This document shows, piece after piece, positions 1 to 9,806 of a stretch of 64,000 bases of DNA. A program made the position numbers and the translations under genes. Location of the stretch: assembly GCA_934436435.1 (NCBI GenBank), contig CAKSAN010000003.1:1-64000 (forward strand). Reading direction: 5' to 3'. Position 1 is the stretch's first letter, and the number at the start of each line of letters is the position of its first letter. This DNA is from an uncultured Acetatifactor sp. Its GTDB lineage: Bacteria > Bacillota > Clostridia > Lachnospirales > Lachnospiraceae. Below the pieces are notes generated by a model that searched no databases, was not told where the DNA came from, and saw nothing but the letters and a program-made list of their open reading frames with translations.

Positions 1-192
1 AATCATTCGATTTCAGGCAACTTTTAAAAGCACGGTGGAATTTACCTTTGCACTGGAATTTAATATTTCAAGTCAGCCTGTCGTTTCGTGCAAGCCGCCT
101 TGCGCGGGGGAGGCGAATCCGTATAGAATAGAAAACAGTATCAGTACTATTATTTTTAACCGAGATAGCAAAGGAAAGCGGGCAGAAAGAAT

Positions 193-3100
193 ATGAAGAA
201 GCAGACCAGAGGGTGGAAAAGAATCATGGCAGTAGCGCTGGCGGTGCTCATCGCCGGTAGTACGGTGGAACCGTCGGTGTTGACAGTGGCAGCGGCGGGA
301 CAGGAACCGACAGCGGTGACAATGGCATCTGACGAGCCGGGGGCAGCGGTAACTGAGGGAGCGGCAGGGAATGATACCGTGAGCGGGAACTCCGGAACAG
401 CCGCAGATAATACATCCGGCGGACAATACGGAATTGCAACGTTATCGGGGGAGAGCGGTTCTGCGGATGATGTGGTCAGTCTGACCATAGGTGAGACCAC
501 CACAAACTATACATGTCTGTCGGAGGCAGTGGCGGCACTGCCAAAAGGTTCTGACGCAACACTGACACTGCTAAATGATTGCCAGGCAGATCTGGCGGGT
601 GTTAATTGGATGATTGGAAGTAATCAATCAGACACGATAACACTGGATCTGGCGGGGCATGCTCTGGTGACACCGGAAGATTATTCTCTGGCGTTAATAA
701 GTAATACGTTCATTGTGATGTCTTCACAAGCTGGCGGGGAACTGCGGGGCGGCGGTGTCTATGTTTGGCCGAAAAAAACAGCGGTGTTCAAGGAGAACGT
801 CAGGGTCACAGGAACTGCCCAGGTAAATAGATATAATACAACCATATGCGTAGAAGGAGCCGATATCGCAATTCTGGATGTTGCTAATGGCAGCGGCAGG
901 ATTTCTTCGGGAAGCGTGGAGGAAATAAAGTGGTCGGGTGGAGAACTCCTTGCCATTACCGGCGGCACCATCGGCAAACTGAACTGCGAGTCTTATCTGA
1001 AGCGCAGCACTGCCTTTCCGGACGGTTATGGGGTGAAAGATCCGGAGACCGGAAACAGATATACCAGAGCGGAACTGGATGCGGAGGGCTTTTCAGGCAA
1101 AATGGAGGTATCTTCCTGTACGGAACATGTATATGAGGAAGGGTACTGCAAGTACTGCAATGCACTGATTGCGGATTGCAAACATGCCGATCTGGATCAG
1201 ACCACCGGGGTCTGTGGGAACTGTGGCTTACAGGTGCTGGCAGCTGTCCGGTCGGAGGAGGGAAACGTATACTGTACGTCGTGGGAAACCCTGTGCAGCG
1301 AGACGGAAAAGCTGGTTGACGGCAAGGAATATACCGTGTATTTTTACACGGATGTGACTGCGACTGGAGAGCAGTGCGCCAAATTGCAAAATGGCACGGT
1401 AACGCTGGATCTGGGCGGACACAATATCAAAAGCGGAACGTCGGGAACTCTCTTTAAGATTGCCGGCGGTGCAGTAACGATAGAAAACGGAACATTGACA
1501 GGCTATGATAAAAGTAACGTTTTGGATGTTACGGATGGCAGCCTGAGACTGGAGAAGAACTTAAAGATTTTATGGGAGAAAACATTGTATGGTCTTAATC
1601 TGGCGACATCTGGCGGCGAGACGACCATTGATGGGACATCCATGGAATCGGTCATGTATGTGGCGGGTGGAACAATCACGATCCTTGACGGCAGCTTTGA
1701 GGGAGTGTCCCATGAGTCGGGAACATTAAGCCTGAAGGGCGGCAGCTACCATATGTCGAGACATGCGGAGCCGTTCGATGGCATGAGTGTGCAAGTGGGT
1801 TCTGGAACTACTTTGCGGGATCTGCTTTCCGAGGGCTATGGTTTTAGACGGATGGAGGACGATGGCTCCGCCGGTGACTGGATTCTGGATGAGGCAGCGT
1901 TAAATGGAAACAAGTTTGCCTATGCCGTGAAAGTGGAGCAGCTTCCGGAGCCTCAGATTACACAGCAGCCGGAGGATAAGACGGCATGGGCAGGACGGCA
2001 GGAGACACTTACCGTGACTGCTGTGTCGGAAAAGAAGCTGACCTATCAGTGGTATCTCACAGACGCGGAGGGCAGCACCGGTACGGCGGTAGACGGTGCA
2101 ACGTCAGCCACACTGACCCTTCAGGGACAGAGCGCGGGAACGAGCCAGACCTATTACTGTGTGATCACCTGTGACGGTTATCCGTTCCGCAGCAATGCGG
2201 CGACGGTGACATGGAAGAAGATTATGCCGGTCGTGTCTGCAGAGCCTAAATTAAGCGGTATTTACGGCACGAAGGCTAAGGAATTTACGATTTCCGGCGG
2301 AACAGTCATCAACCCGGAGGATCCGGCGGGCAGTGCCCTGGAGGGTACCTGGAGCATCACGGACAGCAATGCGGAGGAGTATCCCGTTCCGGGCACAACC
2401 GCAGAGTATGAGCTGACCTTTACACCTGCAGACAGCAACTTTGACAGTGTGACCGTAAAGGTAACGCCGCAGGTGGAAAAGAGATACCTTCGTGTAGCTG
2501 TGGCAAATCTGGAGAGAACCTATGGGCAGGAGAACCCGAAGCTTGAACTAAACGATGTAACGGTTGACTGGGATCAGCTGGTGCCAGGGGATACCAGAGG
2601 GGAATTCATGGACAGCCTCACACTGGAGACAGATGCGACGGCAGCCTCGGATGTCGGTGATTATAGATTTAAGGTAGTTTCCGGAAATGAAAAGTATAGA
2701 ATATCCGTGAACTACAAGGATGCGGCAGGTGGTTATGCCGAACACGGTACGCTGACCGTGAAAAGGGCGGACACAGTGCTTACCGGAGTGGACAGCGTTA
2801 CCAAAACCTATGGGGATGGTTCATTCAGACTCGATGCGACGGCAAACCATACAGAGTCGGCAATACAGTACGAGCTGACGGATGGAGAAGGTGTGGTAAC
2901 CGTTGCGGAAGACGGCACCGTGACGATTCTGAAAGCGGGAACGGCAAAGGTCAGAGCGTATCTGCCGGAGAGTCAGAATTACAATGCGGCGAAGAAGACG
3001 ATTACGATTCAAGTAGATAAAAAGCTTTTGTCCAATTTCAAAACGAGCAAAAACTTTTATTACGACCGCGACCAGAATGCGGAGCTTGATATACGGGCAT

Positions 3101-5589
3101 TTCTGCCAGAGGACTGCGGCGCGGTAGAAATTGAAAGAGTGAGTAATCCTCATGAGAAGGTGGTGATCGACAAGACAGCCTATGACGACAAGACCGGCAT
3201 ACTGCCCTATCGGGTTCTAACAAATGATGTGGGTGCGAGTGCAACAGTCATATTAACGGTATGCATTGAAAACTATTGGACAACTGATATTAGTCTTACT
3301 GTCACATGGAGCCCCGAGCTGGATGTGTATGTCGGGGAAGGGCAGAAGGTTGCACTGAAAAACAGCGTCATGACCTACGGCGACAGCCTTTCCACGCTGG
3401 AGTTTGAGCCGGTAGAGTTTGTGGATGTAGATGGAAATACTGTGGAAGGCACATTGGCATGGGAAGATGAAACGAAGGTGCCGAGCCATTACGACAAGAA
3501 AGCAACATGGATTTTTACGCCGGAGGATAAGAGATATGCCGTATTGACGGATTTTGTGAGAATTACGGTGAATCAGGCGAAGCCTAACGTGGATTCAAAG
3601 CCGAGACCGGTAAAGAGTAATATTGTCTATGATCCGGCACAGACGCTGGCGGATTTAAGCCTCTGGGGGGCAAGCCTGTCATGGACAATTGGCGGTAAGA
3701 ATACAAAATTGTATGGTGGTACATGGTCATGGGTAAATCCCACCGAGGTTCCTGCGGCAGGGACAAACAGCTATGAAGTGCATTATGAGCCGAGCGACGG
3801 TAATTATATGCCCTTTAACGTGATGATCGATGTGACGGTGGCGAAGGCAAAGCCTTATATAGAGACGGTTCCCACGGCAGAGATTACCTATGGAGACAGT
3901 CTCGGAGAGTCTGTGCTGACCGGCGGAAAGGCTGTGTATGGCGACGGTAAGGGAAATGTATCTTCGCTGACCGGAGGGGATGCGGAAGTGACAGGTACTT
4001 TTGCATGGAGCACACCGGACGTCAAGCCTGCTGTGTCCGACAGCAATACGACAGAATATGAGGTAATATTTACTCCCACAGATACCGGCAATTATGAAAC
4101 GGTAACGATGCAGATGAAGCTGACGGTGAACAAGGCAGAAAATGCGCCTGATATGCCCGGCGATACCATGAATGTGGCGTTTGATTGTAAGAAGGTGTCG
4201 GATGTGGCACTGGACAGAGAGAACTGGGCATGGCAGGACAGCGATCTTGAGACTGCGCTGAGTGTTGGTGTGGAGACGACAGCGACAGCAGTTTACACGG
4301 GGGCGGATCAGGGCAATTATAAGATTGAAACAGTTGCCGTGAAGATCACAAGATCCGTGTGCAGTCATCCACAGACGATAGTAGAAAATGCAGCAGAAGC
4401 GACCTGTAGTCAGGAGGGCTATACCGGAGACACCTACTGCACAGAGTGTAATCAGATTACAGTGAGCGGCACGGCAATTCCCGCAAAGGGACACAGCTAT
4501 ACGTCAGTAATTACAAAACAGCCGACGACTGCGGAGGAAGGTATCCGAACCTATACCTGCGGGGGCTGCGGACACAGCTATACAGAGCCGATAGCGAAGC
4601 TTAGCGACGGCGGTTCCGGAAGCACGGATACAGGAAATACTGACGCAGGAAGTGAAGATACCGGAAGTAAAGATACCGGAAACGCAGATACCGGAAATGC
4701 AGATACCGGAAACACAGATAGCGGAAACACAGATACCGGAAGTGAAGATACTGGAAACGCGGATACGGAAAGCACAGACACCGGAAGCAAAAATACAGGC
4801 AGTACAGGAAACAATAATCCCGGAATGACGGACAGAAACGACACCGGCACAGAAGATGTCGGCCGGGACACAATGCCTTTCCTTAAGGGAGAGAACGGCA
4901 GGGAAGGCTGGGATGTCATCCTTGAGGAGGCAAAGCAGGCTCCTGCGGGAGAAGAGATCCCGGTGGATATGAACGGCACCACTGAGGTGCCCGGCAGCCT
5001 GTTTGATCTGATCCGCGGAGAAGATGTTACTGTTGTGTTTGATATGGGCAACGGTATTACCTGGAGTGTGAACGGTCAGGATGTGACAGCGGAAGGAGTG
5101 CGGGACATTGACTTCGGCGTGAAGTACGGTGAGCAGGCACAGGGCAACATTCCTGTTTCGGTAATAAACAATGTTACAGGTGAGAGGTTCTATACCGGCT
5201 TAAGCCTGTCTTACGACGGTGAGTTTGGCTTCCGGGCGGTGCTTTCCCTGAACATGGATCAGAAGAATGCCAGATTGTATGCAAGCCTGTATTACTATAA
5301 TGAACAGACGGGTGAGATGGAATTTATCTGCGAGGAAGAGATCGGAGAGGATGGCGGCGTAGCGCTTACCTTTACCCATGCATCCGAGTACATCCTCGTG
5401 GTGGATGCAAAGACGGTGGAACAGGAGCCTGCGGATACGGAGACCGGCAATGTGCAGCCGGCGGACACCGACATCGTTGCCACGCCTGCGCAGGAAGGAA
5501 GCACCATGGAATGGTGGATTTTCCTCATTGGCGCGGCGGCAGCGGCCGGGGTGCTCGCGGTTATCCTTGTAACCAAAAAGAGAAGATAA
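193..5589 (+). CDS. Very large secreted surface protein with beta-helix-like, Ig-like and MBG/YDG-type repeats and a C-terminal membrane anchor
   Basis: An 1798-residue exported protein. Residues 1-35 form a signal peptide (basic start, hydrophobic core, AAA near the cleavage site). Two segments with short hydrophobic beta-strand periodicity (about 90-270 and 370-560) resemble right-handed beta-helix folds. An Ig-like domain follows (about 590-680, QPEDKTAWAG ... YQWYL). Tandem domains carrying the MBG/YDG hallmark TYGD/TYGQ fill about 690-1390. CxxC pairs lie near 310-345 and 1395-1465, followed by a Thr/Asp/Gly repeat linker (about 1473-1540) and a last beta domain. A transmembrane helix with a KKRR stop-transfer end closes the protein; no LPXTG motif is seen, so membrane anchoring is inferred. 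The ribosome binding site is weak (AAGGAAAGCGG). A role in adhesion or carbohydrate binding is only a guess. A terminator follows the gene. Confidence 0.85.
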   Translation: MKKQTRGWKRIMAVALAVLIAGSTVEPSVLTVAAAGQEPTAVTMASDEPGAAVTEGAAGNDTVSGNSGTAADNTSGGQYGIATLSGESGSADDVVSLTIGETTTNYTCLSEAVAALPKGSDATLTLLNDCQADLAGVNWMIGSNQSDTITLDLAGHALVTPEDYSLALISNTFIVMSSQAGGELRGGGVYVWPKKTAVFKENVRVTGTAQVNRYNTTICVEGADIAILDVANGSGRISSGSVEEIKWSGGELLAITGGTIGKLNCESYLKRSTAFPDGYGVKDPETGNRYTRAELDAEGFSGKMEVSSCTEHVYEEGYCKYCNALIADCKHADLDQTTGVCGNCGLQVLAAVRSEEGNVYCTSWETLCSETEKLVDGKEYTVYFYTDVTATGEQCAKLQNGTVTLDLGGHNIKSGTSGTLFKIAGGAVTIENGTLTGYDKSNVLDVTDGSLRLEKNLKILWEKTLYGLNLATSGGETTIDGTSMESVMYVAGGTITILDGSFEGVSHESGTLSLKGGSYHMSRHAEPFDGMSVQVGSGTTLRDLLSEGYGFRRMEDDGSAGDWILDEAALNGNKFAYAVKVEQLPEPQITQQPEDKTAWAGRQETLTVTAVSEKKLTYQWYLTDAEGSTGTAVDGATSATLTLQGQSAGTSQTYYCVITCDGYPFRSNAATVTWKKIMPVVSAEPKLSGIYGTKAKEFTISGGTVINPEDPAGSALEGTWSITDSNAEEYPVPGTTAEYELTFTPADSNFDSVTVKVTPQVEKRYLRVAVANLERTYGQENPKLELNDVTVDWDQLVPGDTRGEFMDSLTLETDATAASDVGDYRFKVVSGNEKYRISVNYKDAAGGYAEHGTLTVKRADTVLTGVDSVTKTYGDGSFRLDATANHTESAIQYELTDGEGVVTVAEDGTVTILKAGTAKVRAYLPESQNYNAAKKTITIQVDKKLLSNFKTSKNFYYDRDQNAELDIRAFLPEDCGAVEIERVSNPHEKVVIDKTAYDDKTGILPYRVLTNDVGASATVILTVCIENYWTTDISLTVTWSPELDVYVGEGQKVALKNSVMTYGDSLSTLEFEPVEFVDVDGNTVEGTLAWEDETKVPSHYDKKATWIFTPEDKRYAVLTDFVRITVNQAKPNVDSKPRPVKSNIVYDPAQTLADLSLWGASLSWTIGGKNTKLYGGTWSWVNPTEVPAAGTNSYEVHYEPSDGNYMPFNVMIDVTVAKAKPYIETVPTAEITYGDSLGESVLTGGKAVYGDGKGNVSSLTGGDAEVTGTFAWSTPDVKPAVSDSNTTEYEVIFTPTDTGNYETVTMQMKLTVNKAENAPDMPGDTMNVAFDCKKVSDVALDRENWAWQDSDLETALSVGVETTATAVYTGADQGNYKIETVAVKITRSVCSHPQTIVENAAEATCSQEGYTGDTYCTECNQITVSGTAIPAKGHSYTSVITKQPTTAEEGIRTYTCGGCGHSYTEPIAKLSDGGSGSTDTGNTDAGSEDTGSKDTGNADTGNADTGNTDSGNTDTGSEDTGNADTESTDTGSKNTGSTGNNNPGMTDRNDTGTEDVGRDTMPFLKGENGREGWDVILEEAKQAPAGEEIPVDMNGTTEVPGSLFDLIRGEDVTVVFDMGNGITWSVNGQDVTAEGVRDIDFGVKYGEQAQGNIPVSVINNVTGERFYTGLSLSYDGEFGFRAVLSLNMDQKNARLYASLYYYNEQTGEMEFICEEEIGEDGGVALTFTHASEYILVVDAKTVEQEPADTETGNVQPADTDIVATPAQEGSTMEWWIFLIGAAAAAGVLAVILVTKKRR
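4621..4806 (+). repeat. Degenerate 15-bp coding repeat (Asp-Thr-Gly linker)
   Basis: About twelve copies of a degenerate 15-bp unit of the type GATACCGGAAACACA encode (D/N)TG(N/S)(A/T/E/K) pentapeptides. They form a flexible hydrophilic linker just before the C-terminal domain of the surface protein. The in-frame period means slippage would change linker length without a frameshift. Confidence 0.85.
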
Positions 5590-5667
5590 GAAAAGAAGAG
5601 AAAGAAAGGCATGCAAAAGGGGCACTTCATTAGCCAAAGCCCATAAGGATGTTTTTTGGCAGGGATG

Positions 5668-5710
5668 CGGTGTAACCCCACAATTGGGGCTGCACCGTTT
5701 TCTCTTTTTT
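5668..5710 (+). terminator. Rho-independent terminator after the large surface-protein gene
   Basis: The arms CGGTGTAACCCCA and TGGGGCTGCACCG pair with one mismatch and one G-U around a short loop. They are followed by TTTTCTCTTTTTT. The site lies about 80 bp after the stop codon. Confidence 0.85.
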
Positions 5711-5776
5711 AGGCGGTAAGCTTGCATTCCTGCAGATCAGAGAGTTCACAAGGGTTGGTGTCAATAATACCTGCTG

Positions 5777-5935
5777 TTACTTTTTCAAAATGCTCTTTCC
5801 GACAATGACGATTCCGGTTAAGATTTCCGCAACGGACAGTCCCATCAGCAGTCCGGACATAAACTCCTGTACCTCTGACCCTGTGACCGTGCCCGACATA
5901 GCGTTGCAGGCGATGCCGAGTACAACAAGAAACTG
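5777..5935 (-). pseudogene. C-terminal remnant of a small membrane protein
   Basis: The minus strand encodes an open stretch that starts at an in-frame stop (5936-5938) and ends at TAA 5777-5779. From the only internal ATG (5897-5899) it gives 40 residues: a Gly/Leu-rich transmembrane-like segment ending in GIVIVGKSILKK. No ribosome binding site precedes that ATG, and no upstream part of the protein is present, so I read it as the tail of a decayed gene. It could also be a genuine tiny membrane protein. From 5936 to 6105 I see no gene or clear signal. Confidence 0.35.
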
Positions 5936-6105
5936 CTATACGTAGTCATTATATATTGTAAACTTTTCATGTTAATTCTGATATCGAAGTAATGTAATAT
6001 CCGCGTAAAATCTTTGAAGAACATTCATCGAAGAATCGGTTGATCACCCGTTATTGCCGATATGCTGAAACCTGTTGCCAAGCGAGCATTTCACGATTCT
6101 GTCGT

Positions 6106-7317
6106 TTAATATTCAGAGCTTAACAGGAAGTCCGCTATGTGCATCGTCTTGATGCCTTCGTAGTTTCCTCCTGAGAACTCATCCGTTGTGAGAACATATT
6201 TAGGGTAGTTATCGGGGATCTCCAGCAAACGGTCGTATTCCCGTTTTTCCGTTTTTGGAGAACGAAGCTCCTGCGTCACCTGCACATAGAGCTTTTCATT
6301 TTGCCGTACTGCAACAAAGTCGATCTCGCCGCTTCCGAATTTACCGACATTAACGGTATACCCTCTGCGGCAAAGCTCCAAGTACACGACATTTTCAAGG
6401 CTGGATGCCACGCTGTCAGCGTTATAGCCAAGGACACTGTACCGCAGGGCGGTATCCGCAAGATAGAACTTTTCCTGCGTTTTCAGGATTTCCTTACCCT
6501 GCAAATCAAAGCGGGAGCAGCGGTGGAGCAGATATGCCTTTTCCAGCTTCTCCAAGTAGCTGTAAACCGTTTCGTTATCCAGTGCACGGTGTTCCGCTTT
6601 CAGATAATCCGAAATGGATTTTGCCGAGAAGGTATTGCCGACATTGTTGAAGGTATATTTGACCACTCGCTCCAACTGGTCAACCTTTCTCACCTGATTG
6701 CGCCTGACAATATCCGAGAAAATCGTGGAGTTGTAAATATCCTGCACGATGGTGTAGATCTCATCCTGAGAGTATGCCTGCAAGTGTGTTGCAGGAAAAC
6801 CGCCCAAGCGCACATAGTTCGCAAGCTCGGCTTTGGGATCGAGCACATCGGTATATTGGCGTTTGAACATCAGGTATTCGCTAAAGGATAAGGTGAAGAT
6901 GCGGAAAGATACATACCGCCCCGTCAGATAGGTCGAGATCTCAGAGGACATCATACGGGAGTTGGAGCCTGTCACATACAGATCAACATCGAAGTCGGAT
7001 GCCAGCGAATTGACGACCTTTTCCCAGCCTTTGATTTCCTGCACCTCGTCAAGAAACAGATAAGTTTTTCCCACAGGCGAAAGGCGCTCTTTCAATTCAG
7101 CGTACATCTGCTTCGCCGTCACATCCTCATATTCCATTGAGTCATAGCGGCAGCTGACAATGCGCTCCTCCGGGATATTCCGCTGTGTTTTCAATCGCTC
7201 CATAATCATTTTCAGGATCGTTGACTTACCGCAGCGGCGTACTCCCGTAAGAATTTTTACAAATGGTGTATCCACATAAGCCATAATCTTATCTACATAC
7301 AAAGGTCTGTAAATCAT
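6106..7317 (-). CDS. AAA ATPase of the DUF4143 family
   Basis: A 403-residue protein of the widespread AAA_14/DUF4143 ATPase family. The N-terminal ATPase domain has a Walker A motif (GVRRCGKST, about residues 20-30) and a Walker B motif (TYLFLDEVQ, about 90-100). The C-terminal half has the DUF4143 core, including the segment FGSGEIDFVAV typical of its nuclease-like fold. The start at 7317 was chosen because GGAGG lies 8-9 nt upstream; a longer reading frame (to 7362) would place this site inside the gene. Function in this family is poorly defined. The gene stands alone between a surface-protein gene and a two-component system and shows no membrane segment. Confidence 0.85.
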   Translation of the reverse strand: MIYRPLYVDKIMAYVDTPFVKILTGVRRCGKSTILKMIMERLKTQRNIPEERIVSCRYDSMEYEDVTAKQMYAELKERLSPVGKTYLFLDEVQEIKGWEKVVNSLASDFDVDLYVTGSNSRMMSSEISTYLTGRYVSFRIFTLSFSEYLMFKRQYTDVLDPKAELANYVRLGGFPATHLQAYSQDEIYTIVQDIYNSTIFSDIVRRNQVRKVDQLERVVKYTFNNVGNTFSAKSISDYLKAEHRALDNETVYSYLEKLEKAYLLHRCSRFDLQGKEILKTQEKFYLADTALRYSVLGYNADSVASSLENVVYLELCRRGYTVNVGKFGSGEIDFVAVRQNEKLYVQVTQELRSPKTEKREYDRLLEIPDNYPKYVLTTDEFSGGNYEGIKTMHIADFLLSSEY

Positions 7318-7454
7318 CGTGACCACCTCCGTTTGTAGATAGTATACCGCAATCCTCGCCAAAAATCAATTTGTTTTGCGATTACAAATGGCAAAACTTT
7401 TCGACAATTTATTTCATTGCGGATTGCATATCAAAAGGCGAGGGTCAATGATGG

Positions 7455-7475
7455 ACTTCGGCACTTCGCCGAAGT
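7455..7475. terminator. Stem-loop between the kinase gene and the ATPase gene
   Basis: ACTTCGGC and GCCGAAGT form a perfect 8-bp stem around ACTTC. It lies downstream of the kinase stop codon on the minus strand, so it may end or stabilise the kinase/regulator transcript. There is no good U-run, which lowers confidence in a true terminator. Confidence 0.4.
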
Positions 7476-7517
7476 TGTTGCCGGCGATCTGCGATGATCA
7501 TATGCCCCTTTTCATTA

Positions 7518-8825
7518 TTATTCAATGACCACATCGATTATAAAGGTATTTTCTGTATTGGAAAACTGTGCAATTCCCCGGTACCGCTCGGCAATCGTTG
7601 CAATGGAAGAAAGTCCGATGCCGGAACCGTTTTTGCGGGTGGAGAGGTACACCCCGTTTTCCTTTTTTACCCGCCCGTCAAAACGGTTGGAGGACACGAT
7701 GTAAAGGCTCGTCTCATGCTTCACGCATACAGTCAGTTCGTGGTAGCGGTCCTGTGGCGGTACCCTCTGGCATCCCTGCCATACATTTTCCAGAATATTT
7801 CCCAGAAGAGAGCACAGCTCCATATCCGTAATTGTAAAATTCATCTCCGATGGGAGGCTGATTTTCCAGTTCCGCCGGATCTGTGCATCATCCATAAGGG
7901 AAGCATAGTAGGTAAAAAGGGCGTTTAACGGAAGATTGGCGCAATAATGCACAGGCTGTCTGGGAAGCTCCTCCACACATCCCAGAAGATGCTCCGTCAA
8001 CTGCTCATAATTTCCGGCCACCGCCATCTCTGCCAGACTGTGAAGCTGCTGCCGGAAGTCGTGGCGAAGTCTGGCAGACTCCGCGATGTACTGCTGCTGT
8101 GCATGATACTGGCTTTCCTGCATCTCCAGAAACCTGATCCGCTCTGTATTCTCCGCATTGCGGATCAGATTCAATGCCACCTGATAAAAGATAATATAGA
8201 TAGTAAGAATCAGGATCAGCGCCAGGAAATGATAGCCGATGTAAAAGGAGAAAACCCGGTTTACATGCATGGTCTCATAGTACTTGGGCTGTATAATCAC
8301 ATTCATACAGGTAAAGATCAGGGGGATCGGAAGGGTGGCCAGCCATACGTTGGGCGAGGAGATATTGTCTACCAGAAACCTCAGAATATGCCGGAAAAAC
8401 CAGGAAAACACCAACAGGAACAAAAAGCTGATTGCTAGCTGCCACCCGTTGGCAACGATACAGGAATCCGCCAGGTATGCTGTGGGATGTATCCGGGAGT
8501 CAATGGCAACCGCGATATTTGCGGGAAAAGACATCAATGCAATGTCCAGAAGATAGATGGGCAGATCCACGCTTATGGGCACTGTGGAAACCTTGTGGTA
8601 GCACAGATACAGTACCGCCATTACCGGAAAAAGTATATAATTTACGGGAATTCCCGTTATTGTCACGATCCATCCGCAGAAAGGAATCAGGAATCCCAAC
8701 GCAAGAGCTATCAGCCCCGCAACTTTGGGAACGGAAAACCGCAGCTTGTTTTTCAAAGGAAGAAGGGTGAGAATGGCGGCAGGGATCAGTACCGCAAACT
8801 GCAAAATTTCAGAGAGAAAAGTCAT
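7518..8825 (-). CDS. Sensor histidine kinase, AgrC/GHKL type
   Basis: A 435-residue membrane kinase. About six hydrophobic helices fill residues 1-215 (sensor part), followed by a coiled-coil linker. The dimerisation/phosphoacceptor segment has the expected His in RLRHDFRQQL (about 255). The GHKL ATPase domain shows an N-box (LLGNILENV) and a G-box (NGSGIGLSSI) near the C-terminus. Kinases of this type usually partner a LytTR regulator, and the gene overlaps the regulator gene upstream by 4 bp (ATGA type), so both are translated from one mRNA. The ligand is unknown; no agrD-like peptide gene or AgrB-like processing enzyme is seen nearby, so peptide quorum sensing is not supported here. Confidence 0.9.
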   Translation of the reverse strand: MTFLSEILQFAVLIPAAILTLLPLKNKLRFSVPKVAGLIALALGFLIPFCGWIVTITGIPVNYILFPVMAVLYLCYHKVSTVPISVDLPIYLLDIALMSFPANIAVAIDSRIHPTAYLADSCIVANGWQLAISFLFLLVFSWFFRHILRFLVDNISSPNVWLATLPIPLIFTCMNVIIQPKYYETMHVNRVFSFYIGYHFLALILILTIYIIFYQVALNLIRNAENTERIRFLEMQESQYHAQQQYIAESARLRHDFRQQLHSLAEMAVAGNYEQLTEHLLGCVEELPRQPVHYCANLPLNALFTYYASLMDDAQIRRNWKISLPSEMNFTITDMELCSLLGNILENVWQGCQRVPPQDRYHELTVCVKHETSLYIVSSNRFDGRVKKENGVYLSTRKNGSGIGLSSIATIAERYRGIAQFSNTENTFIIDVVIE

Positions 8826-9568
8826 GGACGCAGGCTCCTTTCCGCAGCCTCCTGATGGAGTTTGGCAAAGTCATAATTTCGCCAGATCTGGACCAGCTGC
8901 TTTTGATTCCGGAGGGTGATGGGAACCCGCATGCCATTTTGCAGCAGACATGCCTGCTCGGTAAACCCGCTCACATGATCGAGATTGACCAGAATGCCCC
9001 GGCTCACCAGAAGAAAATTGTCCCGATCCGCAAACTGGGTACTGAAGGAGACAAAGGATTTCGATACCGGGTATTCCATTCCATCCGCACTCACAATGAT
9101 GGTGGAGTGGCCCTGGGAACGCAGCACACAAATATCACTGCAGAGAAGATGTACCTGTACGCCGCCGGAAAGAAAGGAAAAAGAATCTTCCTGCTTCGGC
9201 AATCGCTTCAAAATATCGTTGAGACATTTTACGAAATCATCCTGCAGGATGGGTTTTAAGAGATAATCAAAAGCGTGGGTGGAAAAGGCGTCCCCCATGT
9301 GTTCCGGGCTGGTGGTGAGGAAAACCAGAAAGGAATGGGAGTCCTGCGTGCGCATCTGTTTCGCAGCCTCGATTCCCGTCATTCCGTCCATATAAATGTC
9401 CATGAACACCACATCGTAATTCATGGGAACAAAGGCGGCAAGAAACTCCTCCCCACTGGCAAACACGTCCGTTGTAAAAGAAATCATTCGTTCACGGCAG
9501 AATTCGGAGAGCATGTCGTCGACGCGCTTCCGTTCCTCCGCCTGATCCTCGATCAGTGCAAATCGCAT
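8822..9568 (-). CDS. LytTR-family response regulator
   Basis: A 248-residue response regulator. The receiver domain (1-120) has the acidic pair near the N-terminus (IEDQ), the phosphoacceptor Asp in VVFMDIYMDG (about 58) and the conserved Lys in DYLLKPI (about 107). The C-terminal LytTR DNA-binding domain (about 140-240) includes SFVSFSTQF and the typical SRGILVNLDHV segment. It is the first gene of the two-gene operon with the kinase. LytTR regulators bind paired direct repeats spaced by about two helical turns; such a repeat lies at 10041-10074 upstream of the LysM surface-protein gene, making that gene a likely target (inference). Confidence 0.92.
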   Translation of the reverse strand: MRFALIEDQAEERKRVDDMLSEFCRERMISFTTDVFASGEEFLAAFVPMNYDVVFMDIYMDGMTGIEAAKQMRTQDSHSFLVFLTTSPEHMGDAFSTHAFDYLLKPILQDDFVKCLNDILKRLPKQEDSFSFLSGGVQVHLLCSDICVLRSQGHSTIIVSADGMEYPVSKSFVSFSTQFADRDNFLLVSRGILVNLDHVSGFTEQACLLQNGMRVPITLRNQKQLVQIWRNYDFAKLHQEAAERSLRP

Positions 9569-9676
9569 TCTTATCCACTCCTGTCTTGTCCATTATAACA
9601 TAGAACAAAAGCTGAGTATACTGTCAGCCCCGGCAATTCCATACATTTTCGGAGCATTAAAAGTATGCGAAAACTG

Positions 9677-9705
9677 TTGACGCAAAAGTATGCCCGTGCT
9701 AATAT
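9677..9705 (+). promoter_or_regulatory. Strong sigma-A-type promoter for a short untranslated RNA
   Basis: TTGACG at 9677-9682 and TAATAT at 9700-9705 are separated by exactly 17 bp. No open reading frame with a ribosome binding site follows before a hairpin and T-run about 100 bp downstream, so it appears to drive a short noncoding transcript. Confidence 0.7.
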
Positions 9706-9711
9706 AGAGGC

Positions 9712-9806
9712 AGAAAAAGAGTGCTACCGTACAGCAACGGTTCGCCTCAGTTTATAGTTACTTAGAAAGCAACCGGTACTTTGGCATAGTGGGCGGTTGC
9801 TTTTTT
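9712..9806 (+). ncRNA. Putative small RNA, possibly the antisense arm of a decayed type I toxin-antitoxin locus
   Basis: The predicted transcript of about 95 nt runs from a canonical promoter to a strong terminator: AAAGCAACCG (9766-9775) pairs with CGGTTGCTTT (9794-9803), followed by TTT. A second small hairpin (CCGT...ACGG) lies near its 5' end. On the opposite strand, a GAGGTGA ribosome binding site and ATG point toward it, an arrangement like the antitoxin RNA of Firmicute holin-like toxin loci. The assignment is inference; the RNA itself is predicted from promoter and terminator only. Confidence 0.5.

Noticed and set aside
90-104. Terminator from an upstream gene at the window start
   Set aside because: GCAAG-CCGC-CTTGC is a short stem with no T-run; too weak to call.
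3727-4494. 255-codon frame antisense to the large surface-protein gene
   Set aside because: Cys/His/Arg-rich shadow of the Thr/Val-rich plus-strand gene, with no ribosome binding site.
7518-9568. agr-type peptide quorum-sensing system
   Set aside because: The kinase and LytTR regulator are of AgrC/AgrA type, but no AgrB-like protease or AgrD-like peptide frame is found nearby.
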